33,072 nt of DNA from Candidatus Amesbacteria bacterium RIFCSPLOWO2_01_FULL_48_25 (GCA_001773695.1 MEXN01000001.1:8831-41902); one strand, 5' to 3'. Positions 7,728-16,002 are shown, numbered from the stretch's first letter. Numbers and translations are program-made. The notes: generated from the sequence alone by a model not told the origin.

Positions 7728-8409
7728 AAACCAGCCACACGAATTTCAGCAATCTTAGTTGCCTCCTCCACCTCCACGGTTCGTACAACAACCTCCACAA
7801 CCACTCCAGTCCGGCGCCGGAGACCCATTCCGGCGGAAGCTTCGCTCTTCCTGTCAAGTAATCAAAAGCCCCCCCCACCCCCATCACGACTTTAGCCCTG
7901 ATCCTACTTAAATTCCGGTAGATCCATTTCTCCTGCCATGGCGCCCCATACGCTACCATTAAAATATCCGACCTATATTTATTTATCTTACTTAAAATAC
8001 TTATACTCTTATACTCTCCGGCTCTTATACTCTCCTCACCTTCATCCCATTCCCCACCGTATTTCTCCGCCATCTTCTCCGCCACCCCATCTCTTCCCCC
8101 CAAATAAAACACCCTATATTTTAGTAACTTCTCTACTAGCTTTCTCCCGGGAACTATGTTTTTTACTCCGGCCAGCCTCAGTCCCACCCCATCTGCCAAA
8201 GCCAAATCAGCCTCATTCAAAATTTTCTTAAATTCCCCATCCTCTTGAGCCAACATGATAAATTCCGGATTCACCGTTACCACAAAAAAGGGCCTATCAT
8301 AGTGTTTTTTACCTATTCGACTCTCGATTATCTCTATCACTTCTTCCATTCGAGTGCTAGCCACTCTGATTTCCAAAATATCACTTGTTTCAGGTCCAAT
8401 TATCTTCAT
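7714..8409 (-). CDS. WecG/TagA/CpsF-family glycosyltransferase
   Basis: 231 residues. Family signatures: VTVNPEFIMLAQEDGEF, ADLALADGVGLRL (catalytic DG), VFYLGGRDGVAEKMA, and VAYGAPWQEKWIYRN (GAP-x-QE). Members transfer an N-acetylaminosugar (ManNAcA, ManNAc or a relative) onto a lipid-linked sugar in wall teichoic acid or polysaccharide synthesis. The C-terminus carries the basic/Trp-rich tail (WLWRLLYEPWRWRRQ) typical of membrane-peripheral members. A GAGG four bases before the ATG could be a weak ribosome-binding site, unusual in this window. Donor sugar unknown. Confidence 0.9.
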   Translation of the reverse strand: MKIIGPETSDILEIRVASTRMEEVIEIIESRIGKKHYDRPFFVVTVNPEFIMLAQEDGEFKKILNEADLALADGVGLRLAGVKNIVPGRKLVEKLLKYRVFYLGGRDGVAEKMAEKYGGEWDEGEESIRAGEYKSISILSKINKYRSDILMVAYGAPWQEKWIYRNLSRIRAKVVMGVGGAFDYLTGRAKLPPEWVSGAGLEWLWRLLYEPWRWRRQLRLLKFVWLVFTRG

Positions 8410-8572
8410 TTAGCCTCAAGATAAAATTATGTAAATAATAATATTTAAAACTATAAGTTAACTAAACGCTAAACGCTAGTTACTGAACGCTATCTTCTGT
8501 TCACATTTTATCATCTTTTAAATCAAAGCCAATTGATGTAGTTACACACATTTTTCCCACATTTTATTATCG
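8410..8572. other. AT-rich intergenic region with short repeats
   Basis: 163 bp between two minus-strand glycosyltransferases. It contains the word AACGCTA three times between about 8465 and 8492. I see no open frame and no convincing hairpin terminator. Confidence 0.5.
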
Positions 8573-9715
8573 CTAATCAGTCAAAATCCTATAAGTCTCA
8601 TTAGCCGCTTTTTCCCATGTAAACCCCCCCACTCTTCTTCTATCCTTCTCTATCAATTCTTTTCGCAACAAATAACTATCTATGATCAATGACAATTTAT
8701 GACGCATCTCCTCTACATCATAGGGATCGAACAACAGTCCTGCCTTTCCCACTACTTCCTCCAATGCCCCTCCCCTAGACGATACTACGGGCACACCCGC
8801 CGCCATTGCCTCCAAAACAGGCAGCCCGAACCCTTCAGTTATGCTCGGCTGGACATAAACCAAAGCGCTCTTTAGTAATTCCACTCTCTCCGGCTCCGGC
8901 ACAAAACCCGTAAATACCACCCTTTCTCTCACATTATACTTCTCCGGCGCAGTCAGGATTTCGTCATAACTCCACCCTAGCTTGCCACAAATAACCAGTT
9001 TGAGGCCTGAGGCTTGAGACTTAAGGCTTGCGAACGCTTCTATCAAACGTCCGAGGTTCTTCCTCGGCTGCACCGTCCCCACAAACAGCAGGTACTGCTT
9101 AGGTTTTAACCCCCACCTTTTTAGTACCTCTCCCTTTCGTCCCTCTCCTAATTTAGGAGAGGGATTAGAGGGTGAGGTATTTACACCTTCATAAACAACT
9201 TCAACCTTCCTAGAATCAGCCTTAAGTCTCTCAATTAACTGTCTCTTGGTAAATTCGCTCACCGCGATGATCTTATCGGCACTTTTTACGGCATACTTGG
9301 TAGACAAGGGTAAATACCATCGCTGCAACCAGTTCTCATACGCCGGCAGCCATTCGTACTCAATCCCATGTATCGTCACCACCGTTTTCAATGGACTGCC
9401 CAGCCCTCCGAAGCCTCGGCGAAGGATGGGCAAGGTATGTGCTGGCACCCACAACGCATCCAACCCATCCACCCAGGTCCTCGCCGCCAATCCCACTTGC
9501 GTCCAAAGATACTTCATTGGAATTTGGACTAATTGAATATTGGATCTTGTTTGTATCTCGAGATTTGGGATTTGGGATTTGACGTAAAGTATCCACTCAT
9601 GTTCCTTCGCCTCCGGCAAACCCAGCAACCTCATTATCACCTCATAGCTGTATCGCTCCGTTCCCGTCGGCTGATCGATAAACGCCCGACTCGCATCAAT
9701 CCCTATGCGAAGCAT
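8573..9715 (-). CDS. Glycosyltransferase family 4 (GT-B), with in-frame repeat segment
   Basis: The N-terminus MLRIGIDASRAFIDQPTGTER and the C-terminal GT1 core (LLFVGTVQPRKNLGRLIEAF, EGFGLPVLEAMAAGVPVV with the E-x7-E type donor site) identify a retaining GT4 enzyme, probably building surface glycans. I prefer the ATG at 9715; in-frame ATGs at 9736 and 9730 are possible. Between the two Rossmann halves lies a foreign-looking segment, SPSNPSPKLGEGRKGEV, encoded by DNA holding a perfect 11-bp palindrome (9141-9163). Two further low-complexity stretches (around 9400-9430 and 9540-9590) also read in frame. It follows vapC closely, so it may be co-transcribed with the leuS-comE operon. Confidence 0.9.
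   Translation of the reverse strand: MLRIGIDASRAFIDQPTGTERYSYEVIMRLLGLPEAKEHEWILYVKSQIPNLEIQTRSNIQLVQIPMKYLWTQVGLAARTWVDGLDALWVPAHTLPILRRGFGGLGSPLKTVVTIHGIEYEWLPAYENWLQRWYLPLSTKYAVKSADKIIAVSEFTKRQLIERLKADSRKVEVVYEGVNTSPSNPSPKLGEGRKGEVLKRWGLKPKQYLLFVGTVQPRKNLGRLIEAFASLKSQASGLKLVICGKLGWSYDEILTAPEKYNVRERVVFTGFVPEPERVELLKSALVYVQPSITEGFGLPVLEAMAAGVPVVSSRGGALEEVVGKAGLLFDPYDVEEMRHKLSLIIDSYLLRKELIEKDRRRVGGFTWEKAANETYRILTD
9141..9163. repeat. Perfect palindrome inside the glycosyltransferase gene
   Basis: CCCTCTCCTAA, one base T, then its exact reverse complement TTAGGAGAGGG. It encodes a PSPKLGEG-type peptide between the two GT-B halves and looks like an inserted palindromic element. Confidence 0.7.
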
Positions 9716-9739
9716 CTTGCTCTGCAACATTCTCATATT

Positions 9740-10135
9740 TCACCATACCGCCTGGACATGATCATAGCCCAGAATCTTTTTGTCTTTAGTCACCAATTTC
9801 GCCCCCAGTCTTCTGGCTGTAGCCACAATAATCCTATCCGCCGGGTCTTTGTGAAACTCCCCAGGCAAATTCACTGACTCCACCGCTGTTTCAGCATCAA
9901 CAGGTATCACCTTCACAAATTCCAACTCGGTCAATTCCCTCACCCAATCTTCCATACTCATCTCTATCACTACCCTTTTCTTTTTGACCAACAACGCCAA
10001 TTCCCAAGCACTTATCGCCGACACATAAATCTCACCCGACTTCCTAGCTAATCCAATCTCCCCTCGGGCAACTTTCGACAACTCACCGCCCCCATCCAAC
10101 CACCACAAAAGGGCGTTGGTATCGAGCAGTGTCAC
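9740..10135 (-). CDS. VapC-family PIN-domain toxin
   Basis: PIN-domain ribonuclease. Acidic residues are in place: LLDTNALLWWL (first Asp), SAWELALL (Glu), DPADRIIVATA (Asp pair) and a final VTKDKKIL Asp. About 131 residues, normal for VapC. I chose the GTG at 10135, which overlaps the antitoxin stop as GTGA and starts directly at MTLLDTN; an ATG at 10150 would add five residues. Together with the upstream Phd/YefM-like gene it forms a type II toxin-antitoxin pair. RNA target unknown. Confidence 0.88.
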   Translation of the reverse strand: MTLLDTNALLWWLDGGGELSKVARGEIGLARKSGEIYVSAISAWELALLVKKKRVVIEMSMEDWVRELTELEFVKVIPVDAETAVESVNLPGEFHKDPADRIIVATARRLGAKLVTKDKKILGYDHVQAVW

Positions 10136-10377
10136 TTCAAGGCCTCCCAATCTTCTAGACCTACCGGTTCAAACGGATCCTCATACTTAATCAGCTTCCC
10201 CCTAAAAACCGCCAAGGGGTCAGTTTTCTTAGCTTTATGGGGCACGATATCCACGACCGGTTTGCCAAAATCAGTCACCACCAATTGTATCTGTTTCTCC
10301 TCCACCATCCGGAAATACTCCAATGCCTTGGGTTTGAATTGAGATTTGGAGATTGTTAAATTCATGACCACAGTCAT
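10132..10377 (-). CDS. Phd/YefM-family antitoxin
   Basis: 81 residues with the Phd/YefM pattern: an N-terminal DNA-binding part (LTISKSQFKPKALEYF, then VVTDFGKPVVDIVP) and a C-terminal tail that should wrap the toxin (DPFEPVGLEDWEALK). An ATG at 10365 (MNLT) is an alternative start. It lies 17 bp after the ComEC hydrolase gene and overlaps vapC, so the pair sits inside the competence operon. Two near-identical direct repeats over its start codon may be the autoregulatory operator. Confidence 0.85.
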   Translation of the reverse strand: MTVVMNLTISKSQFKPKALEYFRMVEEKQIQLVVTDFGKPVVDIVPHKAKKTDPLAVFRGKLIKYEDPFEPVGLEDWEALK

Positions 10378-10390
10378 ATTACCACGGTCA
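10367..10390. promoter_or_regulatory. Possible toxin-antitoxin operator (direct repeats)
   Basis: ACCACAGTCA at 10367-10376 and ACCACGGTCA at 10381-10390 are direct repeats with a 14-bp period over the antitoxin start codon. The outer bases also form TGACC/GGTCA. Phd/YefM antitoxins commonly bind such repeats at their own start; the assignment here is inference. Confidence 0.35.
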
Positions 10391-10394
10391 CAAT

Positions 10395-11270
10395 TTACTT
10401 GTCAACCCACCATCTCTCCCCATCGCTGACTATTTCCACTTCCCCATCCACATCCGTCCTTAGTATCTTAATCTCTTTATCTCTTAGTATCTTCAGTGTC
10501 TCCTCCGCCGGATGCCCATAGCGATTATTCTTCCCCGCCGAGATCACCGCCAACTGCGGCTTAACCACCCCCAACCACTCTCTAGTCATCCCCGTCTTGC
10601 TCCCATGATGCGGCACCTTCAAAACTTCCACACTTCTCAATCCCCCAGCCTCAATCATTTCGTCTTCAATCTGCCAGTCAGCGTCACCGGTCAAAAGCAC
10701 ATCAAATTGGCCAAAACTCAATATTCCCCCAATCGAAAAACTATTCAAATCCGTCCCATCCGTCTTTGCTCCCAGCACCGCCGAACCACTATCATCCGGA
10801 AGTTCCAAATGCGCAAAGACCCAACTCTTTTCCGGCCACACCACCTCAAACTTTATATCTCCTATCCTTATCTCATCTCCGTAATATACATTTGTCACTT
10901 GGGATTTGGTCATTGTGATTTGCCGCCGGATCGCTTCAAATCCGGCGGTCTCATTTCCCTCCACACCCATAACAAACTGTACAATAATATAACCTTTCAT
11001 AACATCCACAAGTCCCCCAATATGATCCGCTTGGGGATGTGTAGCCACCGCCGCTTCTATTTGTTTATCCCAAAATGGCATATGCCGGTTCAAACACCCC
11101 ACCACCCTATCATTTGGACCAGCATCTATCAATATTTGAGTAGTTTTTTGGTAAATCAAAATCGCATCTCCTTGCCCCACGTCGCAAAACACCACATGCA
11201 ACTTATCGTCAGGTAGAGTCAATACCGCAACCCAAACTGTTACCGCCGCCAAGACCAGTATTTTATACAT
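10395..11270 (-). CDS. ComEC-type metallo-beta-lactamase-fold hydrolase (separate ORF)
   Basis: 291 residues from the ATG at 11270: one N-terminal membrane helix (MYKILVLAAVTVWVAVLTL), then an exported metallo-beta-lactamase fold with DVGQGDAILI, ATHPQADHIGGL (the HxxxDH metal motif, with Pro-Gln-Ala between), LLTGDADW, and VPHHGSKTG. In most bacteria this domain is the C-terminal part of ComEC and may degrade the non-transported DNA strand. Here it is a separate frame overlapping the end of the ComEC channel gene by 31 bp. The frame stays open further upstream within comEC, but that part is low-complexity and antisense-like. Confidence 0.88.
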   Translation of the reverse strand: MYKILVLAAVTVWVAVLTLPDDKLHVVFCDVGQGDAILIYQKTTQILIDAGPNDRVVGCLNRHMPFWDKQIEAAVATHPQADHIGGLVDVMKGYIIVQFVMGVEGNETAGFEAIRRQITMTKSQVTNVYYGDEIRIGDIKFEVVWPEKSWVFAHLELPDDSGSAVLGAKTDGTDLNSFSIGGILSFGQFDVLLTGDADWQIEDEMIEAGGLRSVEVLKVPHHGSKTGMTREWLGVVKPQLAVISAGKNNRYGHPAEETLKILRDKEIKILRTDVDGEVEIVSDGERWWVDK

Positions 11271-12457
11271 ATGGCCAAAACCAAATAATAGCCCGCTACC
11301 CACTCCCACCCCAAATCCCCCATCTGTATATTCGCCCAGCTCCACCCGGCCACTGTTTCCACCACCCACACCACATACCGCAAAAGCGGCCAGGCCAGGA
11401 AGGATACCAATTGACCCGCCTCTGCCCAAATTACCCCGGCCAAAACCGCTACTCCCAATATCTGCATCACAACAGGTACTGCCCACAACACGACCAGGTT
11501 AGATATTGGAGCCACCACACTCAAATTCCCAAAATAGTGCCAAATTATAGGTAGTGTCATAATCTGAGCAGCTAGAGTCACTTTTAAATCCTCGACAAAT
11601 GTCAACCCCAAAGAGCCCAGCCAGCCGATCGATCCCTCCACATTGCGCAAACTGGTGACCCCCATCACTCCCACGGTTGCTGCTACAGACAACAAAAACC
11701 CCACATCGGATAGATAATCCGGGTTCACAACCAGCATCGTCCACACCGTCAGCCCCAACATCCACCACCCCCCGCTTTTCCTACCCCACACCAGCCCCAA
11801 AAAACCCAATGTAGCCATTACTCCTGCCCGCACCACTGCCGCCGACAACCCTGCCATCACCATATACAAAATAATGAAAAATATGACATATGGTATCGAC
11901 CGTCGCCTGCCCCAAATCTTCCACCCCCATCCCATTACCCAGCCGGCCACCACAGCCACGTTATATCCCGAAGCAGCAGTAATGTGGCTTAACCCTGCAC
12001 TTCTGAATTCCCCCGTCAACTCCCGGCTCATGGCCTCGTCTCCTCCCAGAAGCACCCCACTCGCCAAACCCCCCTCATCCTGCCCCAACCAAGCTACTAA
12101 GTCCTGCTGCCATTTCCGTTTTAAATCCACAATCCACCCCACCCACTTGTTCTCCTCCCCCAGTATCTGAAAGTCTCGGGCTTGTAGCTCTAACCTCGTA
12201 TCTCCATTCTTTGTTACTTTAGAAACAAGCTTGCCAGTCGTCACAAACCGCTGTCCATATCGCATCTGCTCGCCCCTTGGCCATCGCACTCCTATCCCCT
12301 CCACTCTTATATAGTTCCCCCCGCCCAGCGATTCTACTCTACCGTAAATTTTCACTACCATGTTTTCCACAAAATTACGCCTTACATTATATTTAGAATA
12401 CACCCGAAACCCCAAAATCAAAATCATTACACACCAAATTACATACCATCTCACCAT
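11240..12457 (-). CDS. comEC: ComEC/Rec2 competence channel protein
   Basis: 405 residues. An N-terminal helix is followed by an OB-fold-like DUF4131 region (GRVESLGGGNYIRVEGIGVRW), then the Competence domain with about eight to nine membrane spans. The signature GLSHITAASGYNVAVVAG corresponds to the family's G-x-SH-x-x-x-SG-x-x. It should form the inner-membrane channel for incoming single-stranded DNA. The protein ends with IKYWSWRR before the hydrolase domain, which is a separate overlapping gene. Its ATG overlaps the comEA stop by 7 bp (ATGGTGA). Confidence 0.92.
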   Translation of the reverse strand: MVRWYVIWCVMILILGFRVYSKYNVRRNFVENMVVKIYGRVESLGGGNYIRVEGIGVRWPRGEQMRYGQRFVTTGKLVSKVTKNGDTRLELQARDFQILGEENKWVGWIVDLKRKWQQDLVAWLGQDEGGLASGVLLGGDEAMSRELTGEFRSAGLSHITAASGYNVAVVAGWVMGWGWKIWGRRRSIPYVIFFIILYMVMAGLSAAVVRAGVMATLGFLGLVWGRKSGGWWMLGLTVWTMLVVNPDYLSDVGFLLSVAATVGVMGVTSLRNVEGSIGWLGSLGLTFVEDLKVTLAAQIMTLPIIWHYFGNLSVVAPISNLVVLWAVPVVMQILGVAVLAGVIWAEAGQLVSFLAWPLLRYVVWVVETVAGWSWANIQMGDLGWEWVAGYYLVLAICIKYWSWRR

Positions 12458-13035
12458 GCTACTATCGATTCTTTTATTTGGTCAAATACTTTTTGGCCCA
12501 CGACCTTTTTAGATACCAGCTCCTCTATCTTTCCATACGGCCGCCCGGAAATGATTTTACCTGCCGTCACCGGCCCTATCCCAATCAACCCCTCCAACTC
12601 CGCCTGCGAAGCCATGTTTATATTGATTTTTGAATTTGGAGTTTGATTTGACATTTGAGTTTTGTCATTTGAATTTATTGACGGAACATATATCTTTTGC
12701 CCATCCACCACTCTGGCTGCTCTATTAAGATTTATTTCTATCCACTTTGTATCAGATTCCACAGACAATCCACCGGCCGCCTCCAACGCCTCCTCAACCC
12801 GAGCGCCAAATTTCAAAGCATAGACTCCAGGCTTTACCACTGATCCCGAAACATCTACCGCTATAGCAGCAGAATTTGTAGCTTCACCTCCACTCAATTC
12901 GGTCTGGGCAGACAATATTTCCACCTCAGGTTGATTCTGCAACTTCCACCAACCCACACCCAAACCAATTAAAATCAAGCTCGCAAGGCCCAAAACTACG
13001 GGCCAATATTTCGCCTGCCACCCGCTAGGATCCAT
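12451..13035 (-). CDS. comEA: ComEA-like competence DNA-binding protein
   Basis: 194 residues: an N-terminal membrane anchor (residues 10-30, YWPVVLGLASLILIGLGVGW), an SLBB-type domain (VDVSGSVVKPGVYALKFGARV ... DGQKIYVPS, about 60-118), and a C-terminal helix-hairpin-helix pair (ININMASQAELEGLIGIGPVTAGKII) that binds DNA. The linker NSNDKTQMSNQTPNSK is coded by an AT-rich repetitive tract (about 12620-12672) of the same style as the window's intergenic repeats. It overlaps leuS by 11 bp and comEC by 7 bp. Role: capture of double-stranded DNA at the membrane and handover to ComEC. Confidence 0.92.
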   Translation of the reverse strand: MDPSGWQAKYWPVVLGLASLILIGLGVGWWKLQNQPEVEILSAQTELSGGEATNSAAIAVDVSGSVVKPGVYALKFGARVEEALEAAGGLSVESDTKWIEINLNRAARVVDGQKIYVPSINSNDKTQMSNQTPNSKININMASQAELEGLIGIGPVTAGKIISGRPYGKIEELVSKKVVGQKVFDQIKESIVAW

Positions 13036-15994
13036 TAGTGACTAAATTTAAAATCTTTCCCGGCACAAATACAATCCCGTACTTAGTACCAATCACATGT
13101 TTAGCCACGTTTCCAATCTTCAAAGCCTCCTCGATCACATACTCCAGCTCTTCTGCTCTTGCACTCTCCAGCTCTATTCTCCCCCTCATCTTCCCATTTA
13201 CCTGCACTACCAGCACAACCATCCTGCTCCCCACCAGCCTCGTATCAAACTCGGGCCATTTTTGGTTATGCACAGACTCAAACTTATCAGCACTCCCCCG
13301 CAACTGCTGATAAAGTTCCTCGGCCATATACGGAGCATACGGTGCCATGACCAAAGCCATCTTCCTCCACACATCTGCCCAATTTCCGCCCGCCCCCGTC
13401 TTGAGCGCCACCTCCAAACTATTCAAGCTCTCCATCATCGCCGCCACCGCCGTGTTAAAAGACATGGTCTCCAAATCTTTCGTCACCCGATCCACCAATT
13501 TATTGGCAATCACATCCGCTTCCCCCACCTCGCCCCGCAAATCGCGCGTCTTACCAAACAAATTCCATACCCGGTTCAAAAATCGCTTCACTCCCTCCAC
13601 CCCAGCCGTACTCCAAGCCTTAGTAGCATCCAGTGGCCCCATAAACATCTCATACATCCTCAACGTATCCGCTCCGAATTTATCTACTACCTCGGTCGGG
13701 TTGACCACATTTCCCCACCTCTTACTCATTTTCCGATTGTCCTCTCCCAATACATGCCCGTTTTTATAAAATTTAGCAAACGGCTCATCCATCTTCACCA
13801 AACCCAAATCAAAAAGCACCTTAGTCATAAACCGAGCATAAATCAAGTGTGTCGTGGCGTGATCCCCCCCCACATACAAATCTACCGGCATCCACTCCTC
13901 CACTTTCTTTGTATCCCAGATCTTTTTTTTGTTATGCGAATCGCAAAACCGCAAAAAATACCACGTCGAGTCCACAAAGGTATCCATGGTATCCACCTCC
14001 CGTCTCCCCACTCCTCCACATTTCGGACAAACTACATCTTTCTGGAAACTTTTAGATCTAGTAATTGGCGACTGGCCGGTCGGCTTGAAATCCACATCGG
14101 TTGGCAGTAAGACCGGTAATTGATCTTCCGGAACCGGATTCCATTTGCATATATCGCAAAATATCATCGGTATCGGCGCCCCCCAGTACCTCTGCCGGGA
14201 AATCAGCCAATCCCGCAGGTGATATGTCACCTCTCTCGTCCCCAACCCGTCTTTAACCATCCTCTCTCTGGCTTCAACCGAGTGCACCCCGCCATACTCA
14301 CCTGAATTTATCAGCTCTCCCTCACCTTCATAAGGCTCAAGCCCCAACATCAAAAAGTCAGCCTGTTCCTTCCATCTCACTTCTCCCTTCAAAGTCATTG
14401 ATCTCTTTTTTTCTTCATAAATAGCACTTCGAGACAAACACAACACCCCAACTCCCCACAACTTTCTTTCTTGAACCATATCGGCCCACCTGCTTTCTAA
14501 TACTTCAGGATTAGACGACTCCAACTTAACAATGTAGCCCTTTTCATTCACCTCTATCGCAGATATATCTACATGTATATCTCCCCGACTCGAGTCCTTT
14601 ATCGCCTGAAAATAGTATTTAGTATTTTTTCCCTTGGGCCACAGAGTCTCAACCTCATAGCCCAAACTAACAAACTGACTTCTCCACCAATCAACATCTT
14701 CTTTCAATATAAGTAAGTCAATATCTTCGTTCTCCCTAAACTCCTCACCTACTTGTGCAGCCACTGCCCAACCCCCACTCAATATCAACCTTTTGTCATT
14801 TTTATTACCCAGCTCAAACAACTCTTTGATTGCTTTGCGATTACGTTCTTGCCTCCCTTTATAGTAATTCCTCGCATTCTCGTCCACGTACACTCTCTGT
14901 GGCAACACTACCGGCAATACATCGATACTATGCTTCCCAGCAAACTGAAAGTCCCGCTCGTCATGGGCCGGCACGCCCATGACCACTCCGGTACCCACGT
15001 CTTTAAGCACATAATCTGCCACATACACGGGTAATTTCTCGCCATTCGCTGGATTAATAGCCATCAAATCTGTTTTCACTCCCGTTTTTTGCTTATTATC
15101 TTTTTTCCTCTCCTCTTCTGATCTATCCAGAGCTTCTTTGACATACTCCCCAATGTCTAACGGCATCTTCCAACCCTGCGTTTTCCAGTCTCGAGCCACT
15201 TCCGGAGCCACCACCACAAACGCCACCCCAAAAATAGTATCTAACCTTGTGGTAAACACCTCAGGTTTAATTGTGAATTGTGAATTGTGAATTGTGAATT
15301 GAACCCTAGCTCCTTCTTTTCTTCCTATCCAGTTCCTCTGCATGGCTTTCGTCGAAGCCGGCCAGTCAATTCTATCCAGCCCTTCAAGCAACCTATCTGC
15401 GTACTTTGTAATCGCCAAAAACCATTGCTCCATCTCCTTCAAAACCACCGGAGTGTCGCACCGCTCGCACCTGCCTTCTACTACTTGTTCATTTGCCAAG
15501 ACAGTCTCGCACGACGGGCACCAGTTAACCACAGCACTAGCCCGATACGCCAGTCCCTTCTCATACAGCTGGATAAACAGCCACTGGGTCCATCTATAAT
15601 AATCCGGGCTACTTGTGTCTATCTCCCGTTCCCAATCATAAGAAAGTTCCCCTGCTGCCATTTGCCTCTTAAAGTTCTGGATATTTGCGTGTGTTGACTT
15701 ATCGGGATGCACTCCATGCTTGATTGCATAATTTTCTGCTGGCAAGCCAAAAGCATCCCACCCCATTGGGTGCAGCACTTGATGTCCCGACATTCTCCAA
15801 TACCGGGCCACAATGTCAGTTGCCACATATCCCAGCATATGACCCACATGCAATCCAGAAGCCGATGGGTAAGGAAACATGTCCAAAATATATCTCTTGC
15901 GGCCACCCTTCGGATCGCCAGTCGCGTATAACGAGTTTTTATCCCATACCTTAGGCCACTTTTTCTCGAGAGACTTCGGGTCGTATTTCTCCAT
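13025..15994 (-). CDS. leuS: Leucyl-tRNA synthetase with inserted nucleotidyltransferase domain
   Basis: 989 residues from the ATG at 15994 (MEKYDPKSLEKKW); an 8-nt gap to a TAAAAT box supports this start over upstream ATGs. Class I signatures: HVGH (49-52), a zinc-type CPSC/CERC pair, the editing threonine-rich site EVFTTRLDT (about 245-253), VMGVPAHDERDF (339-349), SRQRYWG (599-605) and KMSKRWGN (755-762). Right after the editing-site helix (DVLPVVLPQ) about 190 residues (366-554) replace a normally short loop. They form a nucleotidyltransferase domain with LSGGWAV, ENEDIDLLI, GDIHVDISAIE and a late LCLSRSAIYEEKKRS. The editing domain then resumes at ELINSGEYGG. An AATTGTG repeat also codes part of residues 231-243. 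It leads the comEA-comEC operon. Confidence 0.96.
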   Translation of the reverse strand: MEKYDPKSLEKKWPKVWDKNSLYATGDPKGGRKRYILDMFPYPSASGLHVGHMLGYVATDIVARYWRMSGHQVLHPMGWDAFGLPAENYAIKHGVHPDKSTHANIQNFKRQMAAGELSYDWEREIDTSSPDYYRWTQWLFIQLYEKGLAYRASAVVNWCPSCETVLANEQVVEGRCERCDTPVVLKEMEQWFLAITKYADRLLEGLDRIDWPASTKAMQRNWIGRKEGARVQFTIHNSQFTIKPEVFTTRLDTIFGVAFVVVAPEVARDWKTQGWKMPLDIGEYVKEALDRSEEERKKDNKQKTGVKTDLMAINPANGEKLPVYVADYVLKDVGTGVVMGVPAHDERDFQFAGKHSIDVLPVVLPQRVYVDENARNYYKGRQERNRKAIKELFELGNKNDKRLILSGGWAVAAQVGEEFRENEDIDLLILKEDVDWWRSQFVSLGYEVETLWPKGKNTKYYFQAIKDSSRGDIHVDISAIEVNEKGYIVKLESSNPEVLESRWADMVQERKLWGVGVLCLSRSAIYEEKKRSMTLKGEVRWKEQADFLMLGLEPYEGEGELINSGEYGGVHSVEARERMVKDGLGTREVTYHLRDWLISRQRYWGAPIPMIFCDICKWNPVPEDQLPVLLPTDVDFKPTGQSPITRSKSFQKDVVCPKCGGVGRREVDTMDTFVDSTWYFLRFCDSHNKKKIWDTKKVEEWMPVDLYVGGDHATTHLIYARFMTKVLFDLGLVKMDEPFAKFYKNGHVLGEDNRKMSKRWGNVVNPTEVVDKFGADTLRMYEMFMGPLDATKAWSTAGVEGVKRFLNRVWNLFGKTRDLRGEVGEADVIANKLVDRVTKDLETMSFNTAVAAMMESLNSLEVALKTGAGGNWADVWRKMALVMAPYAPYMAEELYQQLRGSADKFESVHNQKWPEFDTRLVGSRMVVLVVQVNGKMRGRIELESARAEELEYVIEEALKIGNVAKHVIGTKYGIVFVPGKILNLVTNGS
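14333..14899 (-). other. Nucleotidyltransferase domain inside leuS
   Basis: This part of leuS encodes a fold like the LinB/ANT(2'')-type nucleotidyltransferases: GG-W (residues 407-409 of LeuRS), D-x-D (424, 426) after a G-x5-R-x-x-x-D spacing, and a third acidic residue (D476) in RGDIHVDISAIEVNEKG. All three catalytic carboxylates are present, so the domain could bind metal and NTP. No canonical LeuRS has it at this position as far as I know. Confidence 0.75.
15269..15301. repeat. AATTGTG tandem repeat within leuS
   Basis: Four tandem copies of AATTGTG (15269-15296) plus a partial fifth. On the coding strand they give an in-frame QFTIHNSQFTI-like stretch just before the editing motif. Confidence 0.75.
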
Positions 15995-16002
15995 TACACA
16001 CA

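Noticed and set aside
11240-11270. Programmed frameshift joining the two ComEC parts
   Set aside because: I see no slippery heptamer in the overlap, and the hydrolase has its own start codon and membrane helix.
11271-11486. N-terminal extension of the ComEC hydrolase
   Set aside because: The frame is open but Gly/Ser-rich and antisense-like, and lies in the comEC membrane-domain coding sequence; the ATG at 11270 gives a clean membrane helix.
13097-14110. Long plus-strand frame antisense to leuS
   Set aside because: It is His/Pro/Ser-rich, has no domain pattern, and lies fully inside conserved LeuRS sequence; the strand bias makes such frames common.
15269-15301. CRISPR-like array
   Set aside because: The repeats are contiguous 7-mers without spacers and lie inside leuS.
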